From Dendrolimus kikuchii (taxonomy: Eukaryota; Arthropoda; Insecta; Lepidoptera; Lasiocampidae): a stretch of DNA of 64,000 nt. Below, piece after piece: positions 10,951 to 20,941 of the stretch. Position numbers and translations under genes: made by a program. The first letter of the stretch is position 1; every line of letters starts with the position of its first letter. The DNA is taken from assembly GCA_019925095.2 (NCBI GenBank), contig CM034412.1, forward strand, positions 3,534,001 to 3,598,000, written 5' to 3'. The notes under the pieces were generated by a model. The model was not told the DNA's origin. It saw only the letters and a program-made list of their open reading frames with translations, and did not search any database.

Positions 10951-11879
10951 AAAAATCAAATCTACATTTCTAATTCAAATCTACAGAAAAAAAATCTTGA
11001 ATGGCAATGGTGGTGCCATAAAATATGATTGGTGCTTTATCATTTCAGCTATATTTGTCATCTGTCAGGAACAGTACTTTTTTTAGAACGAAGTACCTTA
11101 TCGCGCGTTGCGAAAGGGGGCTAGAGGGAAAAAAATTAAGACCAAAAGTTGTAAGGACACTTTTTGCTATAGTTGTAAGCCGTGCGGCGTGCGCGTGTTT
11201 CTCTGTCTGTCTCTCTCTCTCATAGAAAGCAAGCCAGTTATTTTCGTTTCGTCTCAAGAAAACTTTAATGCAATGAGATAAAATCTAAAATAATATCAAT
11301 TAGTGTAATATAAACTGTTTTTGATACTATTTGTTTGTTTATGTATTTCTATACATAGTTTTTTGATAAAATTTCGATGGTTTTCGATGCTTATCAACAC
11401 ACTTTTTGAGACATTTTGAGAATTTTTAAGACATTTTAGGAGAACTTCGTTCCAAACAGGTGTCTCAAAGACACCTAATTAGTTTTATTCTGGATGAAAG
11501 TTACCCTATGTCATATTCTATATCCCTGACAATGTGTATGTAAAATTTTGTGATAATCTGTTGCACAGTTAAGGTGTCAAAATATCAGGACCAACTCACA
11601 TTTACATAGTATAATGTTAGTTAATATTGTTTATGTACTTTCAAACCTATGTTACATTCTATCATGGGGTAATGACACTGAAATAAAACAACATATCATT
11701 ATCTCATGTCAGATGTTACATCCCACATTGCAAAACTGGCAACATATCCTTCCTATACAACTAGCTTTTACCAGTGACTTGATCAATATTTATTTTTTAC
11801 TTTCTGAATGAAGTAAAAACACAATTCTCTCTATCTATTCTTTTGTTTTATATTATAACAATCATTTTGGGTTGGCATA
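10951..11879. other. no gene recognised; one hairpin at 11459-11479
   Basis: No coding sequence recognised. A perfect small hairpin AGGTGTCTCAAAGACACCT sits at about 11459-11478, followed by AATTAG. A similar hairpin GTGTCTTTGCGACAC lies beside a SINE at about 26381. These may be ends of one Helitron- or MITE-like family. Confidence 0.35.
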
Positions 11880-12100
11880 GCAGTCAAATTGCAAGAAAGT
11901 CGCTTATGCTGGTATGGCCATGTTCTGGTTGAAGGGGAAGGCCCGAGAAATGCTGGCTTGACCTTGTCAAGGACGACATGCTTATCAATGCTCTCAAAAC
12001 TGGGGATATCGAAGACCACATGAAGTGGGAAAGGATAAGTAGGAAAGCAGACCCTGGGTGTCAGATTGAATACTTTGAACACAACTGGGTTTCAATGCTC
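11880..12100 (+). pseudogene. RTE-like reverse transcriptase C-terminal remnant
   Basis: Plus-strand frames give LARKSLMLVWPCSG, then EGEGPRNAGLTLSRTTC in one frame and CWLDLVKDDM, then ALKTGDIEDHMKWERISRKA in another. The order matches the end of the element at 7150-7330. Frame changes and stops disable it. Confidence 0.6.
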
Positions 12101-12451
12101 AAATGATGATGTACCATTTTGGGTTGACACAATATATCTTTTTCCTCCACAGTCTGACATTCTGACAAACATCATCTGAGGAATTATGCAAATTTTTCAT
12201 TTGTCACTCTTCATTACTGATTTTTTAAGACAAAAAGTAAACCATATGTGTTTATGTATTGGACTGTGTTGTCTTTAAATAAATAAATTACTATTATATA
12301 CTTCTCTATTAAATAATTTATCAGTTTACTAAATTTCACTAATACCCTGTCGACTATTTAGTACTGATAAAGTATAAAAAATAATGCTATAGTGTGTTCA
12401 CGTTGTCTTGACATGCAGGGCTACCAACTCCCAAAATTTTATATTACTCTT

Positions 12452-12780
12452 AATAATATCCATGCAGGAACGGAGAAAGAATACAATTACCTGCGGTCGG
12501 GCGGCCTGTCGTAAGAGGCGACCAAACAACCCACAGCCAGGTGGTAGGGCATATGCCCGACTGGATGGCTACCACCCCTGGTCTAAAGAATGCCGCCATA
12601 ACGACCTTGAGTTGTGTTCCGGCATTAGTGACCAGGTTCCAGTCTCCCTTAAGAGAGCAGCAGCGCATTTGTAGCACTTTTGGTGTTGCAAATGTCCATA
12701 GGCGATGGTAATCGCTTTCCATCAAGTGGGCCGTCTGCCTGTCTGATGAACTCCTGCAATAAAAATAAAAAAATAATATC
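12452..12780 (+). mobile_element. SINE-like family A, full-length copy with 9-bp TSD
   Basis: The body runs 12461-12771, from TGCAGGAACGGAGAAAG to CTGATGAACTCCTGCAAT plus an A-rich tail. AATAATATC flanks it at 12452-12460 and 12772-12780, so this copy came by retrotransposition. The family has GC-rich 5' hairpins (GTCGTAAGAGGCGAC; CCAGGTGGTAGGGCA) and a 3' module (CGATGGTAA, then GTGGGCCGTCTG) common in lepidopteran SINEs. No clear pol III A/B boxes were found. It could instead be a LINE 3' end. Confidence 0.75.
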
Positions 12781-12832
12781 TGTAATATTATAAAATTGTA
12801 AAAGTGTAGTCTTTTGTTTCTTAAATTTTTGG

Positions 12833-13112
12833 TGTTTGTTTATTCGGTATTCACGTAAAAACTACTGCGCCGATTTCGATGCGGTTTTCGCTGATCGATA
12901 ATAAATTCCCGGACTTCAAATCTGCGGTACTTTATATCTCAAAAATCCTACGGCAATTTTCTTGGGAGAGGTTTAAAGTGTCCAGGTCGAAAAAAAAAAA
13001 ATGATAGCGATGCGAAATTTTCACTGATCGATCAGTGTATGTCTTTCCTAACATTACTTTCCCGAGTTTTTCCGAGTCCAACATGGATAAAGTCGCGGGC
13101 AGATGCTAGTAG
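12833..13112 (+). mobile_element. Helitron-like non-autonomous element
   Basis: The 3' end reads AAAGTCGCGGGCAGATGCTAGT at its core GTCGCGGGCAGATGCTAGT, as in the copies at 19607 and 39537. The 5' part has ACTGCGCCGATTTCGATGCG, a common internal segment of this class. Its reverse complement recurs at 14338-14413. The 5' boundary is uncertain. Confidence 0.5.
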
Positions 13113-13358
13113 ATTAATAAAGAATGTTAAAAAGTATAAAATGTTCTTTTTTTTAGCGGAGTTTTCAAGTCGTAGTTGCAATTTTATGGGTTTTTGAAGT
13201 TTGCAATACCAGGGGGCGTTGCCAGCCTCTACGATGGGATAGGGTGTAACGAGAAATTAAAATATTTAAACTTAATTAACCGTTAACCGATTGTGACTGT
13301 GTTAATATAATATGAGAGTCATCTTTGTGGTAATTTTAGATTCGTAGTCAGAGGTGGC

Positions 13359-13539
13359 TCTAGCCCATGTAGCGCTCGTGTGCAATTAATACCCTGGCGC
13401 CTTCTAGGCCATTTAGCGCCCGTGTGCAATCTATACCCAGGCGCCCTCTAGCCCGTGTAGCGGCCGTGTGCAATCTATACCCAGGCGCCGTCTAGCCCGT
13501 GTAGCGGCCCTGTGTAATCTATACCCTGGCGCCGCTCTA
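13359..13539 (+). repeat. 44-bp minisatellite, four copies
   Basis: Four units start at 13359, 13403, 13447 and 13491, exactly 44 bp apart, each beginning TCTAG and ending near CCAGGCGCC or CCTGGCGCC. Each unit holds GTGTGCAATCTATACCC. A partial TCTAG follows. The block is much richer in GC than its surroundings. Confidence 0.9.
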
Positions 13540-14214
13540 GTAGGCGAGCGATCGAAATGGAATATTTGCATTTATCTTTTCACCAGTGAACGGATTCGGG
13601 TGCAAACGGTGCAATTATAAATTAAGTCGGGGAGCAATAGATACACGTTGAGAACTAGAACTCTCATAAAAACCGTGATAAAATAGAAACTGCATAAATA
13701 CTGTTGTTTCATTCTCCCTTAAGACACAATTTGTACTGTTGGCGTTTTGAAAATACGACGGTTATCTGTCAAATGCCCGTATTTCGAAAATTACCAGTTA
13801 TTGGACCATTGGGAGAAGCGCCCGGCGTCGACTATAACAGAGGCGCAGGGTCTTTGTGAGGTGTCGCGACCGGCGCTCGGCTCGCCCTAAGACCCTGCGC
13901 CCGCTGCACACCCTGTACCATAGGCAAAGCCGGCACTGTTCCGTAGTCTACCTGCTTTGAATGCTGACGTCAACTTTGTGCCTTAAATTCCAAGGAAGCT
14001 TGTGTCAAGTACACCAGACATTGCTTCCATAACCGACCGGACCTAATGTAGAGGCACTTTTGAACGTAAACATGTTACTTTCCACCATATTTGGCGCAGA
14101 ACAGGAAAGGACCGGCAATTAACGGTAGTTGATATATGTAATTTCCGCTTGTTAAGGATTTGATTAGAAGTCTTATAAGTTATATATGGAAAGTGATTAT
14201 TATTATATAAAGCG
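13540..14214. other. no gene recognised; GC-rich segment 13805-13935
   Basis: AT-rich except 13805-13935, which carries GAGGCGCAGGGTCTT and its near inverted match AAGACCCTGCGCC, a possible stem around CGCGACCGGCGCTCGGC. It may be part of the same repeat as the minisatellite. No coding sequence recognised. Confidence 0.4.
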
Positions 14215-14413
14215 AATATCTATTTTACGGCAGTAAGGCGTGGCCTGTACCAGTGCGATATAAGAACTGTGACGGAGATGAATATCCTGTTTTGGATGTG
14301 TAGAATAAGGAACGTGTCGGAAACTCAGCCAGGAAAGTTGCTGTCGATCAGCGAAAACGGCGTCGAAATCGGCCTAGTAATTTTTACGCGAATCCCGAAC
14401 AAACACGAATCTA
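14215..14413. mobile_element. RTE-like RT scrap (+) beside a Helitron scrap (-)
   Basis: 14215-14300 resembles the segment YSSEPWPVL to TEMNVLRWM of 6771-7335 on the plus strand (GTAAGGCGTGGCCTGTACC, GTGACGGAGATGAAT). 14338-14413 is the reverse complement of the ACTGCGCCGATTTCG part of 12833-13112. Confidence 0.5.
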
Positions 14414-14535
14414 GAAAAAAAGTTGCATCATGTTCTCCATCGTTTATATAGTCTATTCCAGTTGTTTTTGCACCATAGGGTGCGATGAGTCTATATTAAC
14501 AAAATTTATATGTTCATTTTAAAGACAAGAAAATG

Positions 14536-14864
14536 GTTATAATGCATACATACATAACTTCACGCCAGTTCCCGTGCGGGGTAGGCACGAACAACAGAGC
14601 CCCATTCAGGCTTATTCTTACACACCTCACTTGCTTCTTTGACATTCGTAACTCTTGTCATGCACGCTCGTCTGTTCTTAAGGCTCCTGACATCACCTTT
14701 TGCTAGTACACGATCAATTTGATCATGGAAAGTGTGTCGTGGCCTTCCACGACTTCTGCATCCATCCAATTTTGCATGGTATATCTGTTTAGTCATTCTT
14801 TTCACATGCCCGAACCACCGGAGCATTCCTTTCCTTACCTTCATCCCGACACACTTGTTATAAT
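14536..14864 (-). mobile_element. 5'-truncated CATA-tailed LINE, 8-bp TSD
   Basis: The insert 14544-14856 encodes on the minus strand MKVRKGMLRWFGHVKRM and then the GRPRHTFHDQIDRVLAKGDV part of the family, ending ARELA, followed by the tail. GTTATAAT flanks it at 14536-14543 and 14857-14864. Relative to the 40423-41007 copy it lacks the residues HDE before RMTKQIY. Confidence 0.8.
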
Positions 14865-14921
14865 AATAATATAATAATCGGCAGACAAACAGGCATATTT
14901 TATATACCCAAATTAAGCCGA

Positions 14922-15028
14922 AGAGTGGAATAATTTGCCGAAGTCTGTTTTTCCTGACAAATACAATCTCGAAGTCTTCAAGTCACGAGTGAATAGGTAT
15001 CTTCTAGGTAAGCGTGCTCCATGCTAGA
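14922..15028 (+). pseudogene. LINE ORF2 C-terminal scrap embedded in SINE T1
   Basis: Plus strand: GAAGAGTGGAATAATTTGCC to GCGTGCTCCATGCTAG encodes roughly [20 protein letters not shown], then [15 protein letters not shown]. It is closely similar to 37640-37857, where the flanking reverse transcriptase text is present. Here it stands alone inside SINE sequence. Confidence 0.7.
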
Positions 15029-15139
15029 CGATCCCAGACACCCAGACCATAGTGAATAACGTAGAAAATACGTTTCCGAAATTCACTATACCAGGAATTG
15101 AACCCGAAGCCCTGCGTTGCAGTGAGGTAGGCCGGCCAT

Positions 15140-15566
15140 AGGCTTAGCCCGCTTACCGGCGGTCGAAGGCGCCTCTACGCGCATCTCCTCCTCCCATAAT
15201 TACCGTCACAGGGGGCCTCTGCTACGGGGGTAGCAGCGGACTTCCCCCCCTGATTGATGAAGTGGGTGCTGGGTCCAGTATTACCGAGCGTGGCGGCGTC
15301 ACGGTGCAGTAACTCTGTTCTGAATCCCGTGACGCCCCGTAAAAGCGTTGATACAGGGGCGCGGGTTTAGGTTTAGTGGGTAGTTTGGCGATCGGTTTCT
15401 CGCGACTGCTTCTGTTTGAAGCCAGCGTGGAGAACCGGTCGCCGAGAGTCCCACACACACTCGCTGCATGCTTCTGCGCTGCATTTGGCTCTTCCCCCGA
15501 AGAGCCCGAGGACGGTGTCCAAAAACATTCCCCCTGCGTTATCAAAAAAAAGAGGCTTAGCCCGCT
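15140..15566 (+). mobile_element. GC-rich 399-bp retro-insertion with 14-bp TSD
   Basis: The insert 15154-15552 is flanked by AGGCTTAGCCCGCT at 15140-15153 and 15553-15566. It ends in A8 on the plus strand, so it is a retrotransposed copy. The body is GC-rich (GGCGGACTTCC-type text, AGTGGGTGCTGGGT, GGTTTAGTGGGTAGT) and lacks a full coding frame. Open frames on both strands reflect composition. It most resembles the 3' UTR of R1-clade LINEs, but an independent SINE is possible. Confidence 0.7.
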
Positions 15567-15585
15567 CAACCGCAGAGACTGTCTG

Positions 15586-15961
15586 TTATTATGGCAGTTA
15601 TTCACAGTCAATTATCTTGTTGTTTAATGTTTTATTTGCAAAGTATTTTCCACGTTAGTCCATGAATCATTTGACTTTGAAATGTTTTAAGTGCTAATTA
15701 GTTCTGCTGTGATTTGTTGTGCGACCGGTTTGGCTATTACGAGAAAAATACAATAACCAAATTTCATTTCTGCCTTTAAAAATTAGATTTATTTTGGTAT
15801 AGGTTATCAGTTGGTCACGATATGTCGTTCCCCAGAATACAATATCATAATATCTTTAGTTTTATTATTATATAACGTATTAATTTATTTATTTGTTTTA
15901 CGTATTAAATATTACAAAGTAGAATTAGTTTTATTAATTATTATTATTATTTATTATTTTA
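15586..15961. other. no gene recognised
   Basis: AT-rich; an open frame at 15811-16059 runs into the following LINE tail and has no recognisable similarity. Confidence 0.5.
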
Positions 15962-16185
15962 TTAACAAAATTGGGTCGTTTTGGTCTTACGCCAAAAGGA
16001 AGGTTTGCACTGAAAATCAGCGTTGTGTCGGATATAATTCCGGCACAGCAATATGCTGAGTGCGAACCTTGTTTGCTGAAAATGCGGCGTATAAATTCTC
16101 AAAATATGCTCTGTGTATAAAAATATATAAGGAATGTAATCACGTCGCTATTTCTGCAAATAAAGTCTTTCTTTCTTTCTTTAAT
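15962..16185 (+). mobile_element. LINE-type 3' end with TTTC tail (copy 1)
   Basis: ACAAAATTGGGTCG through AAAATCAGCGTTGTGTC and CACGTCGCTATTTCTGC, ending AATAAAGTC and a (TTTC)n tail. A second copy, with the same order and about 80-85% similar by eye, is at 30565-30790. A short tandem tail after AATAAA suggests a retroelement 3' UTR. Confidence 0.65.
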
Positions 16186-17365
16186 TTGTATATCATTAGG
16201 ACAGTTGCAAGACTCAAATAAACCGCCATCTATTTAAAATAAAACCGCCACGACATGAAAATTTGAGAAAAAGGGAATCATATGTATTCTGTGTTAATAG
16301 ATTTAATACAGCACTCTTGGATAAGAGTGTTTACGAAATGGCACATGCAATATTTAATAAATTATCAAAACCGCTAAAAACCAATACCATTAAATTTATT
16401 TAAAACAAGTCTAAAGAAATTAATTAATAGACAAATCATATTATTCCACAAACGAGTTCCTTAATGAAAAATTTGAGACAATATCAATACATAATTAATA
16501 ATATTTTAATTAAAGACATTAAATATTCATTCATCTGTGGAGGTTTATAATTAGCTGTTCTTTAACTATCTCTGTAACGCTAGTTTGTAAACTTTAGTTT
16601 GTAAGATCACAGCTGTTAACCTCCCAAATAAAATAAAATAATTAACATATACAGATTGAAATAATAATTTAAAAAAAAAACAGATATCTGTATAATGAAT
16701 AAATAAAAGTAATAAATATTATCCACGTTACATAAAAGGTACTTAATGAAATAAATAAGAGCTAATTTAAATAATGACGATTAAGAATCTGCTTACTTGC
16801 ACACCAGTGAAACTGGTAAAATGTACTGAACCATGTATTTCTAGGAATAACACCTGTATACAACTACATTTATGCCAGAATAAATAAATATTTCATTTCA
16901 TGATTTGGAATTACTTTAGTTATTTTTAATGTGGCTGTAAATGTACTAACAGTTTCCATCAGTTGGGTCGTTTAACCTGTGTGTTGTACTTTCGAAATAA
17001 AAAAGTCAGTAGGAAAGTAAATGAATGAATATTAAGATATAGGAACCAGCTGCAGAGACAATCAACGTACTACCGGCGCTTGCTGACTAATATCAATACA
17101 CGTCGGAAACGTGACTCACAAGGAAATAGCAAATGCTGCGCAGAATATAAAACTTGTGTAAAACTACTCGGATTATAGTATTAAGTTTTATCGAGGATGT
17201 TGTGTACATGACCTTATTTAGAGTCGTCTTTAGCATCATTTTCATCAGAAATCAAAATCGTATACAATTTTGATAGTTGAAAGAAGACAAAATATAATAT
17301 TCGACTAACATGAATCACAGGGTTATTGAGGCTTATTATACAACGAAAGATTTTCTAAAGAACCG
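16186..17365. other. no gene recognised
   Basis: About 1.2 kb of AT-rich DNA without a recognised coding sequence or shared repeat. Confidence 0.5.
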
Positions 17366-17765
17366 CACCGAATAGTCAAAGGTCGATATGCTGTCTCTTC
17401 CCAGAATGGTTTATCCTAGGTTTGCCCAGGGCCTTTCGACAAAACCAGAAATAATTTCCAATGTCGACCTTTGACTAAAGCATTTTTGGTCAAATCAAAA
17501 GTACCTAACTTTTTAGTCAAACGTCGAACGTAAAATAATCTGTTTCGGGCTTTGCCTAGTCGATCCAAGAAGCGACTAAGGCAGACTCGGTCAAACGTCG
17601 ATTCGTACTGCACTTGTTACATGTTTAATGACTGTATAAATTAGTCTCTCCTAGGTTAGACAAAAATTCGTTAGTCAAAGGCAGAAAAACGTCATTTATT
17701 TGGACTTTGACTAAGACTTTATGTCAAACCTAGGAGCGCCAGAGCTTCGATGTTTGACTATATCA
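17366..17765. mobile_element. MITE-like element with repeated GTCAAA/GACTAA motifs
   Basis: The ends are imperfect inverted repeats: ATAGTCAAAGGTCGATATGC on the left and, read from the right, ATAGTCAAACATCGAAGC. The interior repeats related motifs on both strands: TTTGACTAAAG, TAGTCAAACGTCGA (twice), TTAGTCAAAGGC, TTTGACTAAGAC. An internal pair CCTAGGTTTGCC and CAAACCTAGG is also inverted. No coding capacity. The superfamily is unknown. Confidence 0.55.
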
Positions 17766-17806
17766 TATATACAAATTACTGTATTAAAGCTTGTATTAGG
17801 TAGTTG

Positions 17807-18460
17807 AAAATATATAGAAAAATCGAAATGTGTGCTGGGACACATAGAAGAAGTGAAACTTCAACGGACAAGTGGGAAAAAGAATGGCAACGGATAAGTG
17901 GCAAAACGAATCGCAACAAATTTTTAACTTGCAGTTTTACGGACAGATTGTTAATGTACTTGTCCAATTTGAAAACCTGCCCGTTAAACTGCAAGTTAAA
18001 ATTTTGTTGCGATTCGTTTTGCCACTTATCCGTTGCCATTCGTTTTTCCACTTGTCCGTTGAAGTTTCACTTCTACTATGTGTCCCAGCACATATTTGGA
18101 TTTTTCGCAGGTTTACTGCAAATTATGATTTGGTTAGGTTAGGTAAATTTTAATGAATGTATAGCGGACGAGGCGGAATGAAACTTAAAACAGTTTTCGA
18201 AAGCAAAACGTATATTCGAATTTTTTCAATATTTTACAGACAATGTCACAATTCAAAAAAGAAACAAAAAGTATAATTTTTAAGGAGTTTCTCCGTCGCC
18301 AACAGAATGCATTTTTATTTAAACATATTTTATTTTATCAATCAAAAAAACTGAATTCGATCCGGAACCAAACAACGCATCCATAGACTACTCTAAAATT
18401 ATGCCGCATTTCACCACGTCTAGTCTAAATTTTTATATATAGAAGTTTCACTTCAAAAAG
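17807..18460. mobile_element. foldback element F1 (copy 1)
   Basis: The left arm (17815-17930) and right arm (about 18000-18105) are inverted copies around a centre near 17965. Both strands therefore read nearly the same peptide (KWQNESQQ, FNLQF, RFVLPLIRCHSF). The arms contain GAAGTGAAACTTC, GGACAAGTGG and AAACGAATCGCAACAA. The right flank runs to AGAAGTTTCACTTCAA at about 18455, as in copies 2 (29013-30005) and 3 (35444-35815). Non-coding; transcription would give a hairpin. Confidence 0.75.
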
Positions 18461-18644
18461 ATCATGAATATATAACATAAAATAATGAAGATATGTTGCT
18501 AGGGATTGTTGCGCCGCTTCTTCCCATTTGAAAGTAACAAAAATTGCTTTGGAGACGGTGGGCTCATGACTTTCAATAAGTAATCCGTAAGATAGAAAAA
18601 AATAAGATAAAATTAAGTTTTGATATAAATTAATTTACATTTAT

Positions 18645-18682
18645 GCCATCATTATGGAGCTTAAAAGCTCCATAATGATGGC
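18645..18682. repeat. perfect 18-bp palindrome with 2-bp spacer
   Basis: GCCATCATTATGGAGCTT at 18645-18662 is followed by AA and its exact reverse complement at 18665-18682. It could form a cruciform or hairpin. It abuts the target site of the LINE insertion that follows. Confidence 0.95.
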
Positions 18683-18826
18683 CCCCTAACGAGTACATAC
18701 ATACATACATAACTTCATGCCAGTTCCCTTGCGGGGTAGGCACGAACAACAGAGCGCCATTCAGGCTTATTCTTACACACCTCACTTGCTTCTTTGACAT
18801 TCATAGCTCTTGTCCCCTAATGAGTA
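18683..18826 (-). mobile_element. very short CATA-tailed LINE insertion, 13-bp TSD
   Basis: The insert 18696-18813 (118 bp) holds only the tail, the stop and about 30 codons of the RT C-terminus on the minus strand. CCCCTAACGAGTA (18683-18695) and CCCCTAATGAGTA (18814-18826) are the duplicated target with one mismatch. Confidence 0.85.
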
Positions 18827-18946
18827 ATGATGATATTAGACGGATCAACCGAATTGAATCAATCTGGTTAAAAAGCACATAAATTATTATTCAATGTGAT
18901 TGACGGCAGACAATGAATTGACATTGAATAATTCAAGTTTATGTTT

Positions 18947-19095
18947 ATAGATAGATAGATAGATAATTCTTTATTGTACACCACAGCATATACAAACAGA
19001 AGTAGAAAAAGATAAAATATAGTACAACGAGCGGCCTTATCGCTAAGAAGGGATCTCTTCCAGGCAACCCTTGTAGGGGATTGATAGAATTTTAA
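18947..19095 (-). mobile_element. LINE 3' end with TAGA/GATA tail
   Basis: (GATA)n then ATTCTTTATTGTACACC, followed by GCGGCCTTATCGCTAAG and GATCTCTTCCAGGCAACC. The minus strand is sense. The same tail opens at 63964-64000, and the TGGAAGAGAT/GCGATAA core recurs at 23915, 44805 and 54030. Confidence 0.65.
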
Positions 19096-19224
19096 TACAG
19101 ACGGTGGTGCAGTTAATAAATAATGACGAATGATAAATAAACATAGTACAATATAAGTACAAAAATTATATATAAATATGTATATACACACACGTGTATA
19201 TACATATGACAATATAGGTTTATA

Positions 19225-19290
19225 CTGATCACTTTGGTTGATTCATCGAAGTTGAAAGACAGAAATGAACTGTCTATTATCGGTTTAACG
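19225..19290. repeat. dispersed repeat shared with 46965-47020
   Basis: CTTTGGTTGATTC and GTTGAAAGACAGAAATGAAC match CTTTGGTTAATTCC and TTGAAAGACAGAAATGAAC at 46965-47005. GAATTGAATCAAT also lies upstream of both, at 18852 and 46870. The boundaries are unknown. Confidence 0.45.
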
Positions 19291-19606
19291 AGCAAGTAAA
19301 TTTTTGAAGCATGAGTTGCAACGCCCTGCGTCATATCAGCCATATTGGGTTGTATGTATGCAAGCGTAACATGCGTTGGCTTGTTTGTTTTTTAACACTT
19401 TTTATGGCCTGTTTATGAAATGCAGGATGAGTTTTTATGATAGTGATGCTGCGACTGATTTGTTTATGACGTGCCTAATGACGGCTCACTCCCGGCTTCA
19501 TAACGAAACGAAATAGTAGATTGTTACGCGAGAGGTGAATGTGACCTATATGGGTATGAGTGCCTAAATAGGCCTTTCACACGAGGCACGGTTTTTCATC
19601 TTATCT

Positions 19607-19846
19607 TATACTAATATATAAAGCAGAAGAGTTTGTTTGTTTGCTTGAACGCGCTAATCTCAGCAACTACTGATTTGATTTGAACAATTCTTTCAGTGTT
19701 AAATAGCCCATTTATCGAGGAAGGCTATAGGCTATATATCATTACGCCAAGACCAATGGGAGCGGAGCACCAATGAAGAATGTTTCAAAAACGGTATTTT
19801 TTTTCCTAACTATTCCACGCGGACGAAGTCGCGGGCAGAAGCTAGT
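19607..19846 (+). mobile_element. Helitron-like element, about 240 bp
   Basis: Starts TATACTAATATATAAAG and ends CGCGGACGAAGTCGCGGG, then CAGAAGCTAGT. The GC-rich hairpin just before CTAGT is the Helitron 3' hallmark, and the body (AGCGGAGCACCAATGAAGAA) is shared with 32404, 39537 and 59217. No TIR or TSD, as expected. Confidence 0.7.
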
Positions 19847-20335
19847 TTCGAATTTAAGGAAAGTAAATCAAAAGTGATTAGTTATACGAACAACTAATTT
19901 TCTAATGAAATCAGGCGTTAAATCCGTATCTAAATCAGATAAATCATATAATACGTCACATATGAAACGTCAAGTAAATTTATTTTTCTGTGGTATTCTA
20001 CCAGCCAGTATTTTTTTTGTCACTGATGATAGAAAATATTTAGCTCTTTTTGTAAATTAAATAATAATTTAGTGAAAAGTAATTTATAAGTATAAAATCA
20101 TGTTACAAAATTGTTGAATTTTTTTTTTTTACAATTTATGCCATGGTTTAACAACGGCTGTCAAAAAAGTTGGTTCGCACAGTTATTAAATTTTTTGACG
20201 CTTCGATTAAAAGATGTAACTGACTGCACTTCTGATGCTCATTGGTAATGCATTCCACAACCGTATAAATACTTACTCGGTAGCATGAAGAATAATGCAA
20301 CATACCATTGTTCTTATCAAACTTTCTATAGGGAG

Positions 20336-20519
20336 ACTGGAACCTGGCCACTAATGCTGATACACAACCCATGGTTGTTTTGGCGGCACACTTTAGACCA
20401 GGCGTGCCATCCAAACGGGCAAATGACCTAGCACCTGGCTGTGGGTTGTTTCGTCGCCTCTTACGACAGGCCGCCCGGCCGTAGAAAATTGTATTCTTTC
20501 TCTGTTTCTGCACGGATAA
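20336..20519 (-). mobile_element. SINE-like family A, 5' part only
   Basis: The minus strand is sense: CTGCACGGAT-side start at 20519, through GTCGTAAGAGGCGAC, to GGGAGACTGGAACC at 20336. The usual 3' module is missing and different text continues to about 20240. Confidence 0.7.
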
Positions 20520-20590
20520 AATGTAACAAATAAACTCAAAAAGTATGGGACCAATTTCAGAAATTCTTTCACCATTCAAATGTTACATTA

Positions 20591-20941
20591 TACATACATA
20601 CATAACTTCACGCCAGTTCCCTTGCGGGATAGGCACGAACAACAGAGCGCCATTTAGGATTATTCTTACACACCTCACTTGCTTCTTTGACATTCATAAC
20701 TCTTGTCAAGCACGCTCGTCTGTTCTTAAGGCTCCTGACATCACCTTCTACTAGTACACGATCAATTTGATCATGGAAGGTGTGTCGTGGCCTTCCACGA
20801 CTTCTGCATCCATCCACTTTTGCATTGTATATCTGTTTAGTCATTCTTTCATCATGCATTCTTTCCACATGCCCGAACCACCGGAGCATTCCTTTCCTTA
20901 CCTTCACCCCGACACTCTCTTTCTTACTTCGTTATTACGAA
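20591..20941 (-). mobile_element. CATA-tailed LINE, 5'-truncated
   Basis: On the minus strand MKVRKGMLRWFGHVERM, HDERMTKQIYNAKVDGCRS and the RGRPRHTFHDQIDRVL block lead to the ARELA end and the tail. Compared with 40423-41007 there is a 16-bp deletion near 20920, just upstream of this segment. TTACAT on both sides may be a short duplication. Confidence 0.8.

Larger units (their letters stand above)
14877..15585 (-). mobile_element. tRNA-derived SINE T1, rearranged and split
   Basis: The SINE's sense strand is minus. Its 3' part is at 14877-15140 (CGGCAGACAAAC through GGAATTGAACCCGAAG, a B box in antisense) and its tRNA-like start at 15553-15585 (antisense of GACAGTCTCTGCGGTTGAGC). It is divided by a 399-bp insertion at 15154-15552. 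In addition, 14922-15028 replaces about 50 bp of the normal body with text from an unrelated LINE. Confidence 0.7.

Noticed and set aside
15222..15611. GC-rich open frames on both strands (80-129 codons)
   Set aside because: They lie in the retro-insertion 15154-15552 and run past its duplicated target site into SINE sequence.
17804..18153. Overlapping open frames of 91-112 codons on both strands
   Set aside because: They mirror each other because the region is an inverted repeat; no known protein pattern.
18868..19212. Open frame of 114 codons on the minus strand
   Set aside because: Overlaps a GATA-tailed LINE 3' end and AT-rich DNA; composition explains the frame.
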